The notes below the pieces were generated by a model, which saw only the letters and a program-made list of their open reading frames with translations, was not told where the DNA came from and made no database searches. Position numbers and translations under genes: made by a program. A DNA stretch of 64,000 nucleotides from Rhodospirillaceae bacterium bin65 (GTDB lineage: Bacteria > Pseudomonadota > Alphaproteobacteria > Bin65), in contig MPMX01000004.1 in the NCBI GenBank assembly GCA_002238725.1, positions 1-64,000 of the forward strand, written 5' to 3'. Positions 52,947 to 61,942 of the stretch are shown one piece after another (positions within the stretch are counted from its first letter, which is position 1; each line of letters begins with the position of its first letter).

Positions 52947-54332
52947 TTACATCAACGGTGGCCGGCCTTCCGCAGTCCATAGGCGGCGGATGACCTTACG
53001 CGCTTGCGCCAGCACTTCTGCTCCGTCGAACTGCACCGGTTGTCCGTCCCGAAGCACAAATCGCCCGTCGACCAAGACGAAGTCCACGTTGGTGCCGCGG
53101 CCGCTGTAAACGAGGATTCCTGCGACATCGACAAGAGGTGCCAGATTTGGTGAATCCACGTTGATCGCGATGACGTCAGCCTTCATGCCGGGCGCAAGTA
53201 TGCCCACCTCGTCCGCGATGCCGAGCGCTGCAGCGCCGTTGCGAGTTGCCCACCTAAGCGCATGCGCTGCGTTGAGCGTATGACCGGTGCCGCGGATGCG
53301 CGCAAGGCTGATGGCCGTGCGCATAGATTCGAAGACATCGGCCGAAACGGTATCGCTGCCGATGGCGATAACGGCGCCGGCCCGCTCCAGTTCCAGGATC
53401 GGTGCGAGAAACCCGGACTTTGCGTTACCGATAGGGACATGTGCAACGGCGACGTCCGCCATACCGATGCGCTTAACATCCGAATTCTCCACAAATAGGC
53501 AGTGTGCTGCCACCAACCGCTCGTCCAAAAGTCCCACATCGTCGAGCAGCTCAGTCGGTGTCATACAGTAGTGCTCATGAACCTGGTCGTTCTCGGACTT
53601 GCTCTGGGAGAGATGGATATGAAAACGCACCGGCAGTTTCTCGCCAGCACGGCGCACCTCCCGCAGTAGTTCGCGAGAACAGGTGTTGGTTGCGTGCGGG
53701 GCGAGCAGTCCCTGGATGCGCCCCTCGGCAGCACCATGCCAGCGCTTGATGAATTCGAGGCAATCCGCGAGCCGGCGCTCACCCAGCTCGTGCCGGTGCT
53801 CAAGTGTCCCGCCCTTGATCAGGGAGGCACCCTCTACATCCTGAATGCGTCCGTTCACAAATCCGCGGAGCCCCGTGTCCCGGAGAGCTTCGGCGAGGGC
53901 CTCCGGATCGTGGAAGGAGTCCGCAACGGTGGTTGTCCCGAAGCGTAGGAGTTCATAGAGTCCGAGACGCGCCAGGTGATAGCTTTCCTCCCGTGAGAGC
54001 GCATATGCTTTCGGTATCCCTGACATATAGGAAGGCGCGATACCCACATCTTCTATTGCCCCCCGATACAGCACGGTGGGTGTATGGTTGTGTACGTTGA
54101 CAAATCCTGGCAGCACGAGGTGCCGCCTGGCATCAACTGTGGAGACAGGACGAAAGCGACGTGCAATCTCGTCGCGGCTATCGACCGCCACAATGCGATT
54201 CCCCGAAATGGCCATACTGCCGTCGGGGATGCGACGATCTTCGTCATCAAGCGTAAGGAGCACCCCGCCCTCGACAACTAAGTCACAGCGCACCCTCTCT
54301 GTTACGATGCGTGATTTCGATGCACTCGCCAT
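52947..54332 (-). CDS. Amidohydrolase (AtzB/TrzN/SsnA-like deaminase family)
   Basis: A 461-residue metal-dependent amidohydrolase. Metal ligands lie in VNVHNHTP (first HxH), FHIHLSQSKSE (His and Glu), VAAHCLFVE (His) and AIGSDTVSADV (Asp). It belongs to the branch including atrazine-type chlorohydrolases, guanine deaminase and SsnA; these hydrolyse C-N or C-Cl bonds of amidine-like groups. In an operon with an agmatinase-like enzyme and DUF1989 protein it probably attacks a guanidino or amidino nitrogen. Confidence 0.85.
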   Translation of the reverse strand: MASASKSRIVTERVRCDLVVEGGVLLTLDDEDRRIPDGSMAISGNRIVAVDSRDEIARRFRPVSTVDARRHLVLPGFVNVHNHTPTVLYRGAIEDVGIAPSYMSGIPKAYALSREESYHLARLGLYELLRFGTTTVADSFHDPEALAEALRDTGLRGFVNGRIQDVEGASLIKGGTLEHRHELGERRLADCLEFIKRWHGAAEGRIQGLLAPHATNTCSRELLREVRRAGEKLPVRFHIHLSQSKSENDQVHEHYCMTPTELLDDVGLLDERLVAAHCLFVENSDVKRIGMADVAVAHVPIGNAKSGFLAPILELERAGAVIAIGSDTVSADVFESMRTAISLARIRGTGHTLNAAHALRWATRNGAAALGIADEVGILAPGMKADVIAINVDSPNLAPLVDVAGILVYSGRGTNVDFVLVDGRFVLRDGQPVQFDGAEVLAQARKVIRRLWTAEGRPPLM

Positions 54333-54341
54333 GGCTAGGTT

Positions 54342-54938
54342 CTAGTCGTTACGGATGACAAATTTGACGTCAGTAATCTGTTCGCCATTGGTCGGGTAAA
54401 TATCGTGCGGACAAGCTGAGCCGACGACAATCAAGTTCATGAGCGCCCGCAGCACGATTTTGTCGCCTGGCCGCGCCGGTGAGGTGCCGGTCTCAAAACT
54501 GCCGTCGCTCCGAATGGGCGTATTCTGGAATAAGTTGATCGGATCAGGCAGGTATTCATAGGGGATGCCGAGATCCGCTACGGCTTCAGCAAGGTTGGCG
54601 CGGCAGTTGCGGTGGCCGGGTATACCAAAACCAAGCAAGTAGCGTTGCCGATCGCAGGAGGGAAAGCAAATATCGTGTACGCCGTCCGACGTGTCCTGCA
54701 CGATCTCGATCATCGGTCGTCGATACACGCTTACGAGCTTGTCGTTGACCCTGAGCGTTACCCGCCGCAGTGTCGCCCGGCAGTGCGCTGGTGAGAGAAA
54801 CTCCTTAACGTCATTTGCGTTGAAGGCGAAGAGGTCGCAGATTTGTTGCCCATCGACGTTCACCACCTCGAGTAACTCACCTTCGCGTATGTCCAGTCGC
54901 CCGCCGTATCCCGCCTCGATCAAAAGTTCTCTAGTCAT
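54342..54938 (-). CDS. DUF1989 (urea-carboxylase-associated) family protein
   Basis: A 198-residue DUF1989 protein: GQQICDLFAFNANDVKEFLS, SPAHCRATLRR, DICFPSCDRQRYL, PDPINLFQNTP and GDKIVLRALMNLIVVGSACP are the conserved blocks, with metal-binding-type Cys and His residues. Family members accompany urea/guanidine carboxylases, where a DUF1989 pair deiminates carboxyguanidine, and related aminomethyl-type catabolism. Only one copy exists here and no carboxylase. It overlaps the ABC ATPase gene by 4 bases. Confidence 0.85.
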   Translation of the reverse strand: MTRELLIEAGYGGRLDIREGELLEVVNVDGQQICDLFAFNANDVKEFLSPAHCRATLRRVTLRVNDKLVSVYRRPMIEIVQDTSDGVHDICFPSCDRQRYLLGFGIPGHRNCRANLAEAVADLGIPYEYLPDPINLFQNTPIRSDGSFETGTSPARPGDKIVLRALMNLIVVGSACPHDIYPTNGEQITDVKFVIRND

Positions 54939-55789
54939 GGTGTTGTCTTCGAATCAAGCGTTTGTGCACGGTCTGACAAGGTAGCGGATGGTCCTTCCGC
55001 CGACGCCGCTCCGGATAAGATGAGCGAAAGGAAAACCTTCAGACGGTCCGATGTGGGCGAATTCAACACGATGTCGGGCGTACCTTGCTCGAGAATTGCG
55101 CCGTGATCCATAAACACGAGGCGGTCTGCTAGTTGCCGCGCGAACCCGAGATGATGAGTCACAATCAGCATGGTTAGTCCCTGGTGTGCCAGGTCACGGA
55201 TAGCGCTGAGCACCTCGTTTACGAGAATCGGGTCCAAAGAAGACGTTGGCTCGTCGAGCAGAAGTACTTTCGGATCCATAGCGAGTGCCCGGGCGATGGC
55301 GACCCGCTGCTGCTGGCCCCCTGAAAGCCTTGCCGGAAGACGGTCCGCGAAAGCAGCCATACCCACCTGATTCAGGGCCTCCATTGCTCGTGCTTCTGCT
55401 TTCTCCTCCTTCATGCCTCTGACTCTTATGAGCGCTTCGGTCACGTTCTCGAATGTTGTACGGTGCGGCCATAGGTTGAAGTTTTGAAACACTACGCCGA
55501 TGTCGGCACGCATGCGGTTGATGTTCCTTTCGCGATCTCGACGTACCCTCGCTCCCCCGTTCAAGGGAACGCGACCCATAGGTGTGCCGTCGATAAACAC
55601 GAATCCAGCATCTGGTTCGACAAGGAAATTGATACAACGAAGCAATGTGCTCTTGCCGCAACCACTTGGTCCGAATACGACGATCACCTCACCGGCGGCA
55701 ACCTGCAGGTCGACATTGCACACCGCCTGCACCCGACCGAAGGACTTGGCGACGCCGCGAAGCTCTATTGTGGCGCCACGTGCTGTCAT
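54935..55789 (-). CDS. Polar amino-acid ABC transporter ATP-binding protein (GlnQ/HisP-like)
   Basis: A 284-residue ATPase. Walker [11 protein letters not shown]-loop [10 protein letters not shown], signature [16 protein letters not shown], Walker [14 protein letters not shown] and switch His in [10 protein letters not shown] are intact. The phrase NFNLWPH is typical of the polar amino-acid subfamily. The C-terminal 40 residues extend beyond the usual length and are low in conservation. Overlaps both neighbours by 4 bases, so translation is coupled. Confidence 0.95.
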   Translation of the reverse strand: MTARGATIELRGVAKSFGRVQAVCNVDLQVAAGEVIVVFGPSGCGKSTLLRCINFLVEPDAGFVFIDGTPMGRVPLNGGARVRRDRERNINRMRADIGVVFQNFNLWPHRTTFENVTEALIRVRGMKEEKAEARAMEALNQVGMAAFADRLPARLSGGQQQRVAIARALAMDPKVLLLDEPTSSLDPILVNEVLSAIRDLAHQGLTMLIVTHHLGFARQLADRLVFMDHGAILEQGTPDIVLNSPTSDRLKVFLSLILSGAASAEGPSATLSDRAQTLDSKTTP

Positions 55790-56508
55790 CGATCGGCCCG
55801 TTCCAAATGAAGTTCCGTCGCGCCGGTACGACTTCCAGGCCGTGATTCGAGATAACGGTAACGCTGTGTCACAAATTCCAACCAGCGCGACGCCACCAGC
55901 AGGGTTAGCGTTGTCACCCAGTAGAGAACCGCAATCATTAGAAATACCTCGACATAGCTATAGGTGATGCCCGACACCGTGTGCGCGGCCATGGTAAGTT
56001 CCGGTACCGTAATTATCGAAAGAACAGAAGATTCCTTGATCAAGGTGATTGTCTGATTTGTTGCAGGTGGAATAAGGTAACCGAACATTTGCGGAAAGAC
56101 TACACGGCGCATCGCCTGCAAATAACTCATGCCCACGCCGCGTGCCGATTCATATTGGCTTAATGGGACCGAGTTCACGGCACCGCGGATAAGTTCGGCA
56201 TAATAGGAGGAGATGTAAATTGCAAGTGCGATTACACCGAACGCGTATGCTGAGAGAAAAATCCCGAAAAATGGAAGCGTGTAGAAAATAAGAAAAACCT
56301 GTATAGCTAAGGGGATATTCCGTATCACCTCGACGTAAGTGATCGCGATTGCGCGCAGCACCGCATACCGCGATAGGCGGCAAAGCCCGACGACGATGCC
56401 AATCGCCCACGCTAGGACAAAGGCGACACTGACGATCGAGAGCGTCATGAGATAACCGTCAAGGATGACCGGCAGATAGGTTCTCATAAACTCTAAATCG
56501 AATGCCAT
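55786..56508 (-). CDS. Polar amino-acid ABC transporter permease
   Basis: A 240-residue HisM/GlnP-type permease with five or so hydrophobic helices. The start region DGYLMTLSIVSVAFVLAWAIG and VIRNIPLAIQVFLIFYTLP are standard; the coupling loop is ESARGVGMSYLQAMRRVVFP. ATG at 56508 follows GGGAGG. It pairs with the second permease upstream to form the channel. Confidence 0.95.
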   Translation of the reverse strand: MAFDLEFMRTYLPVILDGYLMTLSIVSVAFVLAWAIGIVVGLCRLSRYAVLRAIAITYVEVIRNIPLAIQVFLIFYTLPFFGIFLSAYAFGVIALAIYISSYYAELIRGAVNSVPLSQYESARGVGMSYLQAMRRVVFPQMFGYLIPPATNQTITLIKESSVLSIITVPELTMAAHTVSGITYSYVEVFLMIAVLYWVTTLTLLVASRWLEFVTQRYRYLESRPGSRTGATELHLERADR

Positions 56509-56524
56509 GAACCGCCTCCCAACG

Positions 56525-57184
56525 CTACAATGTGCGAATCCGAAGCCGGCGCTCAACAAAGTGACCCAGCCGACTGATCGTAAAGTTCAGAAGAAAGAAG
56601 ATTACGGCTAGGGCAACCAAAGTCTCAAGGGCTCGGAAATTGGCTGAATAAATTTGCTGCGCAGTCCGCAACGCTTCGGTGATAGCAATTACTGACACTA
56701 GCGGAGTGGCCTTCATCATCAGCACGAACTCATTGATGAGCGGCGGCACGATCTTAATCACCGCCTGGGGCATGATGACACGAAACCAGAGTGCAACACC
56801 TTTCAGCCCGAGGGCACGGGCTGCCTCATATTGGCCGGGCGGAATAGAAGCAAGACCGCCACGCATGATCTCCGTCATGAACGCGGATGTATGGAGCGTC
56901 AATGCAATAAGCGCCGACGCGGTGGCGCTCAATTCTAGGCCAAGCCTAGGGAGCAGAAAGTAAATGCAGAATATTTGTACTAATAGAGGTGTTCCGCGGA
57001 TGAACGAGAGAACGAAAGTCAACATCCAAACGATAGGTCGGACCGTCAGTGTCCCGATGAGTGTCCACACTATACTAACAAAAAAGCCAACAAAAACCGA
57101 ACATATTCCGAAGAAGAGATTCACCACAGCCGCCCGCCCAAGCGGGTCGAAAGCATTAAACGTATAATCGATTTCAAAAATCAT
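56525..57184 (-). CDS. Polar amino-acid ABC transporter permease
   Basis: A 219-residue permease. LSFIRGTPLLVQIFCIYFLLP and the EAA loop QYEAARALGLKGVALWFRVIMPQA identify the family. It lies 96 bases after the binding-protein gene and 16 before the second permease, with which it likely forms a heterodimer. Confidence 0.95.
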   Translation of the reverse strand: MIFEIDYTFNAFDPLGRAAVVNLFFGICSVFVGFFVSIVWTLIGTLTVRPIVWMLTFVLSFIRGTPLLVQIFCIYFLLPRLGLELSATASALIALTLHTSAFMTEIMRGGLASIPPGQYEAARALGLKGVALWFRVIMPQAVIKIVPPLINEFVLMMKATPLVSVIAITEALRTAQQIYSANFRALETLVALAVIFFLLNFTISRLGHFVERRLRIRTL

Positions 57185-57280
57185 GGTACAAAATATTACC
57201 CGACGCCCTGAGCCGGCGCTTATAACGTATGAAAGAGGCTACGGCCAACGAGCAGCGCCGGCCGCAGCCATCATTGAAAA

Positions 57281-58147
57281 TTATTGAGCACCTGGGACGC
57301 GAAAATCTTTGTCAGGAATAGTCATGCGAAAACCGAACCATTTTTCTTGCATCGTGTAGAGTTTACCGTTGTCGCGCAGCTCAATTATGCAACTGCTGAA
57401 GAAGTCGCGCAAATCCTTGGAGTCGGGTCGCGCGATCCATCCCATGTACCGCTTCTCCCAAATGCGCTCGACGGTCTCATAAATGCCCGGCTTTTCCTTT
57501 ATCATAAGCCCGATTTGTGTAGAGTTTTGGATAACGGCGTCCAGTTGACCGTTGGCGAGGGACAAGTACGCTTCCGGTGCCGCTTTAAATAGCTTCAACT
57601 CCTTATAACCAGTCATGCCCTTGGCTTTGAGTTTTTTCTCAAACGCCAACGCGATCTTCTCCATGGCTGATCCGAGCTGTGTGCCAACGATCTTACCCGA
57701 GATGTCCTCGGCTTTGTTGATACGACTGTCGCCAGCGCGCTTCATCACAGCGGCCGCGCCTTCGGCGATCGGCACTGTGAAGGCGTACTTGAGTTGCCGT
57801 TCCGGATGCATTCCGACGGCGGTGGCGACAAAGTCGTACTTCTTCGCCATCAATCCGCCAAATATACCTTGGTACGGTAGGTCAAGCTGGTCTAGTTTTA
57901 CACCCAGTTTTTCGATACAGGCATCGAGAATGTCTTTGCCATAACCTACAATTTTTCCGTCCTTTACGAATTCGAAAGGAGGGTAGGCCGCTTCAGTCGC
58001 AACAACAATCTTCCCCCGCTTCTTGATGTCGTCAAGAGTTCCTCCGTGCGCTTGCCCAGCGATGCAAAGCGCGACCATGATAACGACCCCTGTCAACAGG
58101 GCGCGTAGGAAGGCATTGTCTATGAGATTTCGTGTCATGTAGGTCAT
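57281..58147 (-). CDS. Polar amino-acid ABC transporter substrate-binding protein
   Basis: A 288-residue binding protein. A signal peptide (ALLTGVVIMVALCIAGQAHG) precedes KKRGKIVVATEAAYPPFEFV, then LPYQGIFGGLMAKKYDFVATAVGM and GTQLGSAMEKIA, the usual ligand-binding segments. ATG at 58147 follows GGAGGAG; the frame opens 69 bases earlier across a palindrome. An Asp for alpha-amino groups and an Arg for carboxylates are expected but not located with certainty. It probably collects a basic or guanidino amino compound, judging from the operon. Confidence 0.9.
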   Translation of the reverse strand: MTYMTRNLIDNAFLRALLTGVVIMVALCIAGQAHGGTLDDIKKRGKIVVATEAAYPPFEFVKDGKIVGYGKDILDACIEKLGVKLDQLDLPYQGIFGGLMAKKYDFVATAVGMHPERQLKYAFTVPIAEGAAAVMKRAGDSRINKAEDISGKIVGTQLGSAMEKIALAFEKKLKAKGMTGYKELKLFKAAPEAYLSLANGQLDAVIQNSTQIGLMIKEKPGIYETVERIWEKRYMGWIARPDSKDLRDFFSSCIIELRDNGKLYTMQEKWFGFRMTIPDKDFRVPGAQ

Positions 58148-58180
58148 GGTGTCTCCTCCTTTTATTGGTTCTGTAAACCT

Positions 58181-58201
58181 GAGTATACCGGATGTATACT
58201 C
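58181..58201. promoter_or_regulatory. Operator-like palindrome GAGTATAC-N5-GTATACTC
   Basis: A perfect 8-base inverted repeat around CGGAT lies 34 bases before the binding-protein ATG and 16 bases past the ureohydrolase stop. GTATAC-centred palindromes are typical of GntR-family operators. Another GTATAC lies at 60544-60549 at the start of the operon. It could instead act as an intercistronic hairpin. Confidence 0.5.
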
Positions 58202-58216
58202 ATGCGACTCGGGCAA

Positions 58217-59173
58217 TCATTGATGATCACGGTCGAAGATTGCCCCAAGAAACTCTAGATTCAGCCACGCAGCCGTAACAGCAGAATTTCCCGTCCGGTC
58301 GACTAGTGGATTTACTTCAACCAAGTCGTAGCCGACGATTTCGGATTGCCGTGCGATTCCAACGAGCAGATCTTTGACTTGGTCATAGTTCAATCCGCCG
58401 GGGGTTGGACTACCGACTCCAGACACAACAGCCGGGTCGAACACGTCGAAATCGAGGCTCACAAAGACGCGGTCCATCTTCGGGATTTCCTCGAGCGTGC
58501 GCTTTGTACCCCAACCTTTAATTTGCCGCGCAGTAATAATGCGGTTACCGCGTGCGAGGGAATCTTTGTAGTCCTCCTCCCGTGTACCCCAACCGCGTAG
58601 TCCAAGTTGCGCAATATGGCGCACGAATTGCAGCTCCGATACACGCCGCATCGGGCTACCACCGAAATAGTGCACCGACATAACGCTATCTCGGTAGTCG
58701 ATGTGCGCGTCGATATGCACTACGTCGATGGGCCCCAGCGCTTCGAATGCTGCGACTACTGCCGGTGTAGTCGAGTGATTGCCGCCGATGACAGCCGGTA
58801 GCGCACCAGCGGCGAGAATCTTCTTGATTGTCTCGGTGATCGACGAATTTGTGTAGCTGAAGTCTGTATAGAGCGTGTCTACATCGCCGCAGTCGACGAT
58901 TCGCACGTCGCTAAGAAACCGCCGTTCCTCGTCCACGTCCCAATAGCCGCTGGTCCGATTGCCTCGATCGTTGAAGCCGTAACGGGTGGATGCTTCCCTA
59001 ATTGCTCGCGGGCCGAAGCGAGCGCCTGGCATGTACCCGACTCCCTCGTCCCAAGGAATTCCGACTATTGCCACGTCGGCATCCAATTTATCTAAATCTT
59101 CGCAAATTTGCGACTTATAGAACGTCGCGATACCGACAACCTGATGATTTATTTGATATCGCTCAGATGTCAT
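58217..59173 (-). CDS. Agmatinase/arginase-family ureohydrolase
   Basis: A 318-residue ureohydrolase that splits urea from a guanidino compound using a two-metal site. Motifs are GGNHS (130-134), HIDAHIDY (153-160) and VSLDFDVFDP (about 235-244). The first is GGDHS in most family members; Asn replaces Asp here. The substrate may be agmatine, a guanidino acid or guanidine. It lies between the M20 deacylase and the binding protein in the same operon, which argues that urea release is one step of the pathway. Confidence 0.9.
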   Translation of the reverse strand: MTSERYQINHQVVGIATFYKSQICEDLDKLDADVAIVGIPWDEGVGYMPGARFGPRAIREASTRYGFNDRGNRTSGYWDVDEERRFLSDVRIVDCGDVDTLYTDFSYTNSSITETIKKILAAGALPAVIGGNHSTTPAVVAAFEALGPIDVVHIDAHIDYRDSVMSVHYFGGSPMRRVSELQFVRHIAQLGLRGWGTREEDYKDSLARGNRIITARQIKGWGTKRTLEEIPKMDRVFVSLDFDVFDPAVVSGVGSPTPGGLNYDQVKDLLVGIARQSEIVGYDLVEVNPLVDRTGNSAVTAAWLNLEFLGAIFDRDHQ

Positions 59174-59185
59174 GTGTCTGTACGA

Positions 59186-60565
59186 TTAGCTTCCAGCCGC
59201 TGCCCAAGCAAGCGGTGGACGGGTTGGCATCACTTCTGCGCGTGGTTTTGTGCAAAGATGCAGTATTGTCTTTGCGTAGACCTTCGCTGCACGCAACAGA
59301 TCGGAGATAGCGACGTGTTCACCCGCCGCCGGATCCCATCCGATAGTTCCTGAACGCGTGCGTCCAGAAGGACCGTAGTTTAGACCTGGTACGCCGTAGG
59401 AGCAGAGATGCACAGCATCGGACGACCAGCCCTCCGGTGCGATGACTACTTCCTCTCCGAAGACTGTGCGATGGGATTCCGCTACTGCGCGAGTGAGCGG
59501 ATGAGACTCCGCGATTTCGACACCGGGATTCGTTACATAGCAATCGAGTTCAGCTGAAATCTCGGGATTGCACTCACTAAAGCCCCGCAGAAAATCGGTG
59601 AGCGCATACTGAACGTCGATAGGGTGCGCGCCTGGCACGATACGAACATCTACGTAAACAGAGCATTCGAGCGGCATGCGGCAACAGCGGAACGGGGTGC
59701 CACCTTCGATGGCACCGATGGTAACCGTTGCACCACGCCCTCTATAGGTATGTGTGCGCCTGTAGTCGTCTGCCCAAACCTGCAGCGCCGCGATAAGGCG
59801 CATCATCTTCAATATCGCGTTGTCAGTGGGGTCGCCATAGTTACCATGGGCCGGCGTGCCGCGAGTGGTCACCTTTGCAAACACATAGCCCATGTGGCCG
59901 ACCACTAAATTGAGTGCGGTGGGCTCTCCGAAGATGGCCATGTCGGCCGTCACGCCGTGAGTGACGAGGTGCCGCGAACCAACACCCCCACCCCGGTATG
60001 TACGCCCCTGGAAGCGATCGATAGGTCCCATTTCAACTTCGCCGGCGACACCCGCTATGACTACGTCACCCGCCAGCTTTACACCTGCGTTTATGATCGC
60101 TCGGACAGCAGCTACATAACAGGCGAGCGCCCCCTTCATATTGTAGATGCCAAGCCCATAAAGCCATCCATCTTGTTCCCAAGCCTTTGGGCGGTAACCC
60201 GGTAAGTCTGGCAGCTCGCGGCCGGCGCCGAAATAAGACGTGTCGAGGTGCCCGTTGAACATTAGTGTAATTCCAGACCCGTCGCCCTTGAGCCGGCCAA
60301 TCGCGTTGAAGCGCTCGGACTCAATCTCCTGAAGGAAGGCTGGCACACCTGCCTCTGCGAGCGCGTCGCGGTAGAAGACTGCAACATCGCGCTCTTGACC
60401 CGTAGGGCTTGGGATATCAACGAGGTTTTTGGCAAGGTCTGCGAGGTAATTCCGATCAATACATCGCCACACTTCCTGCTCGAAAGGAGTCGTGGAATTC
60501 GATGCTATGACCTTGCTCAATTTGAATAAATCCTGCTGAGCATGTATACGGTCGAATATCAGCAA
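59186..60565 (-). CDS. M20-family deacylase (ArgE/DapE type)
   Basis: About 459 residues as drawn. Catalytic-domain blocks are SPTGQERDVA, FNGHLDTSYFGAG (metal His and Asp), GLGIYNMKGALA (bridging Asp replaced by Asn in YNMKG), and AGEVEMG (Glu pair); a lid domain and C-terminal EGWSSDAVHLCSYG follow. It would remove an acyl group from an amino compound. The start is uncertain: the frame begins with TTG at 60565, while a GTG at 60472 gives a more usual N-terminus. A short strongly initiated frame overlaps it. First gene of the operon. Confidence 0.8.
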   Translation of the reverse strand: MLIFDRIHAQQDLFKLSKVIASNSTTPFEQEVWRCIDRNYLADLAKNLVDIPSPTGQERDVAVFYRDALAEAGVPAFLQEIESERFNAIGRLKGDGSGITLMFNGHLDTSYFGAGRELPDLPGYRPKAWEQDGWLYGLGIYNMKGALACYVAAVRAIINAGVKLAGDVVIAGVAGEVEMGPIDRFQGRTYRGGGVGSRHLVTHGVTADMAIFGEPTALNLVVGHMGYVFAKVTTRGTPAHGNYGDPTDNAILKMMRLIAALQVWADDYRRTHTYRGRGATVTIGAIEGGTPFRCCRMPLECSVYVDVRIVPGAHPIDVQYALTDFLRGFSECNPEISAELDCYVTNPGVEIAESHPLTRAVAESHRTVFGEEVVIAPEGWSSDAVHLCSYGVPGLNYGPSGRTRSGTIGWDPAAGEHVAISDLLRAAKVYAKTILHLCTKPRAEVMPTRPPLAWAAAGS

Positions 60566-60581
60566 TAATTTTAGTCAACAT
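60456..60581 (-). CDS. Possible leader ORF overlapping the M20 gene start (41 residues)
   Basis: ATG at 60581 has the best ribosome-binding site in the area (GAGGAGAT, 2-7 bases before) and reads MLTKIIADIRPYTC and so on for 41 codons to a TGA at 60456. It is in a different frame from the deacylase and overlaps its candidate GTG start (60472) by 17 bases. It could couple translation, or show that a frameshift separated the true start from the deacylase frame. No family match is apparent. Confidence 0.3.
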   Translation of the reverse strand: MLTKIIADIRPYTCSAGFIQIEQGHSIEFHDSFRAGSVAMY

Positions 60582-61070
60582 ATCTCCTCGCGTCAACCGA
60601 ATTCCTTGCCCACCAAAGGGTGTCCGTCATCAGAATGAGCGCTAGGGTTCGACTACTCGACTCCCCGAGGTAACGGCAATGCTTTCTCGCCCGACATGCT
60701 CGTCGGCCGGGCCCCGTGAAGTTACTGGATGCGTCTTTTTCCGTGTCCCGCGACGGCCTGGCGCGGCGTCCGAAACCGCACCCAGCCTGTGTCCCGGCCC
60801 CAAAGCCGGGGCGGTTGACGTCTCCGGCCTCGCGGCGGGCCGCAACGGCCCGACGGATCTCCCGGTCCTTCGGGTGTCCCGGCGGATCGTGGATTGCTCC
60901 GGTTCCGCGGGCGCCGGAGCGATGAACGCGGACCGGGTCATCAAATCGAATGCGGGAATTTTCAATACCGGGATCCGGGCAGGCGGCACATGGCGCCGAT
61001 AAGCCATTCCGGCGGTAACCGTTCGGGTTCCGGGGGATGAGCAGATGCTTACCCGCGCCCGAGTGTGATT
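60582..61070. other. Gap upstream of the ABC operon
   Basis: No convincing gene. Open frames here are Arg/Pro/Gly-rich shadows of GC-rich DNA. The stretch next to 60582 must contain the operon promoter, which I cannot define. Composition rises to high GC after about 60720. Confidence 0.5.
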
Positions 61071-61466
61071 CTACCGATTGAGTGTGCGCCGCCAATCTTT
61101 TCGGAGGGAGCGCAGCCAGATGTCCTTTTTCGGCTGGGCTCGTTTTGTGGGCCTGTCGTAGCGCCCACGGCCCTGGGTGGTCCCGACGCGGGTCTAGCCC
61201 GACGCGCGGTAGACGGCGCCGGTATATCGCGGGGTCTCGACGAAGGTCTCGATCAGCACGGGGGTGATATTGTAGCGCTCGGTCCAGTCGGTGGGTAGGC
61301 GTCGGCGCACGATGGCGAGGATGTGCGAGCCGAGGTTGGGGATCTCGATCCAGGGCAAGATCAGGAACCTCGGATTGTCGATCACGAGCGAGAGGTTCTT
61401 CTCACGCTTCTCGGGCGTCCATCCGATGAAGTTGTCGCGCGGGGCGAGCTTCCAGGCCTGTTATTC
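61071..61466 (-). pseudogene. DUF4338 (DruA-like) gene remnant
   Basis: The minus strand reads QAWKLAPRDNFIGWTPEKRE, ...DNPRFLILPWIEIPNLGSHI, ...PVLIETFVETPRYTGAVYRASG, then TAG at 61194-61196, then TRVGTTQGRGRYDRP and KKDIWLRSLRKDWRRTLNR to a stop. This is the C-terminal part of the DUF4338 family (which includes DruA of the Druantia antiphage system and transposon-associated relatives); the TAG takes the place of a Trp normally found after ASG. A TAA at 61461-61463 cuts the upstream side. Clearly inactive. Confidence 0.8.
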
Positions 61467-61763
61467 GGCGTGCCTGTTGGGCGCCGATCGGCGGCTTGAC
61501 CTGTTGATTTGGTTTAAATCAAGGGGGTCGAAATTTGACGCCTAACAACAGTAGAGATCATGCGCAATCCGGTACGTCCAACCGCCTGAATCCCGGTTTC
61601 CGGGACGCGGTGATGCCGCGGGTTCGAGTTCATCCACATGTCGCTGTCGGCATGGATGTTTCTCGGATCGGCATTTTCATATTGCGTTTCATGCCGCTAA
61701 TCGCCTTCTCCCGTTGCGCGCCGCCGGAACCCGGGGGCGGACCGCCGCGGCGGGAGAAGGGCG
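61467..61763. other. Decayed intergenic sequence
   Basis: Nothing coding is supported. It separates the DUF4338 remnant from the topA fragment and probably contains further decayed sequence from both. Confidence 0.4.
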
Positions 61764-61940
61764 ATGGCACGGAGCGGGTGGCGGGGAGCGCGAGGCGGCG
61801 GCGGCCGGAAGAAGAAGCGCAGCGGCCGGCACGTGATGGTCGTCGAATCGCCGGTCAAGGCGCGGACCATCGGCGGCTATCTCGGCCGGGGCTACCGGGT
61901 GATCGCGACCCGGGGCCATGTGCGCGACCTGCCCGGGGCG
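61764..61940 (+). pseudogene. topA: 5' fragment of DNA topoisomerase I (topA)
   Basis: After a basic leader, [20 protein letters not shown] followed by [17 protein letters not shown] reproduces the first 45 or so residues of the TopA TOPRIM domain (usual VVVESPAKAKTI...GHVRDLP). Homology ends at 61940, where the end of another small gene on the opposite strand abuts. The remainder of topA is absent, so this is a rearrangement junction; a functional topA must be elsewhere. Confidence 0.85.
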
Positions 61941-61942
61941 AT

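Noticed and set aside
60571-61095. A 174-residue minus-strand frame upstream of the deacylase
   Set aside because: Arg/Gly/Pro-rich throughout, no recognised motif, and it overlaps the DUF4338 remnant and the operon leader.
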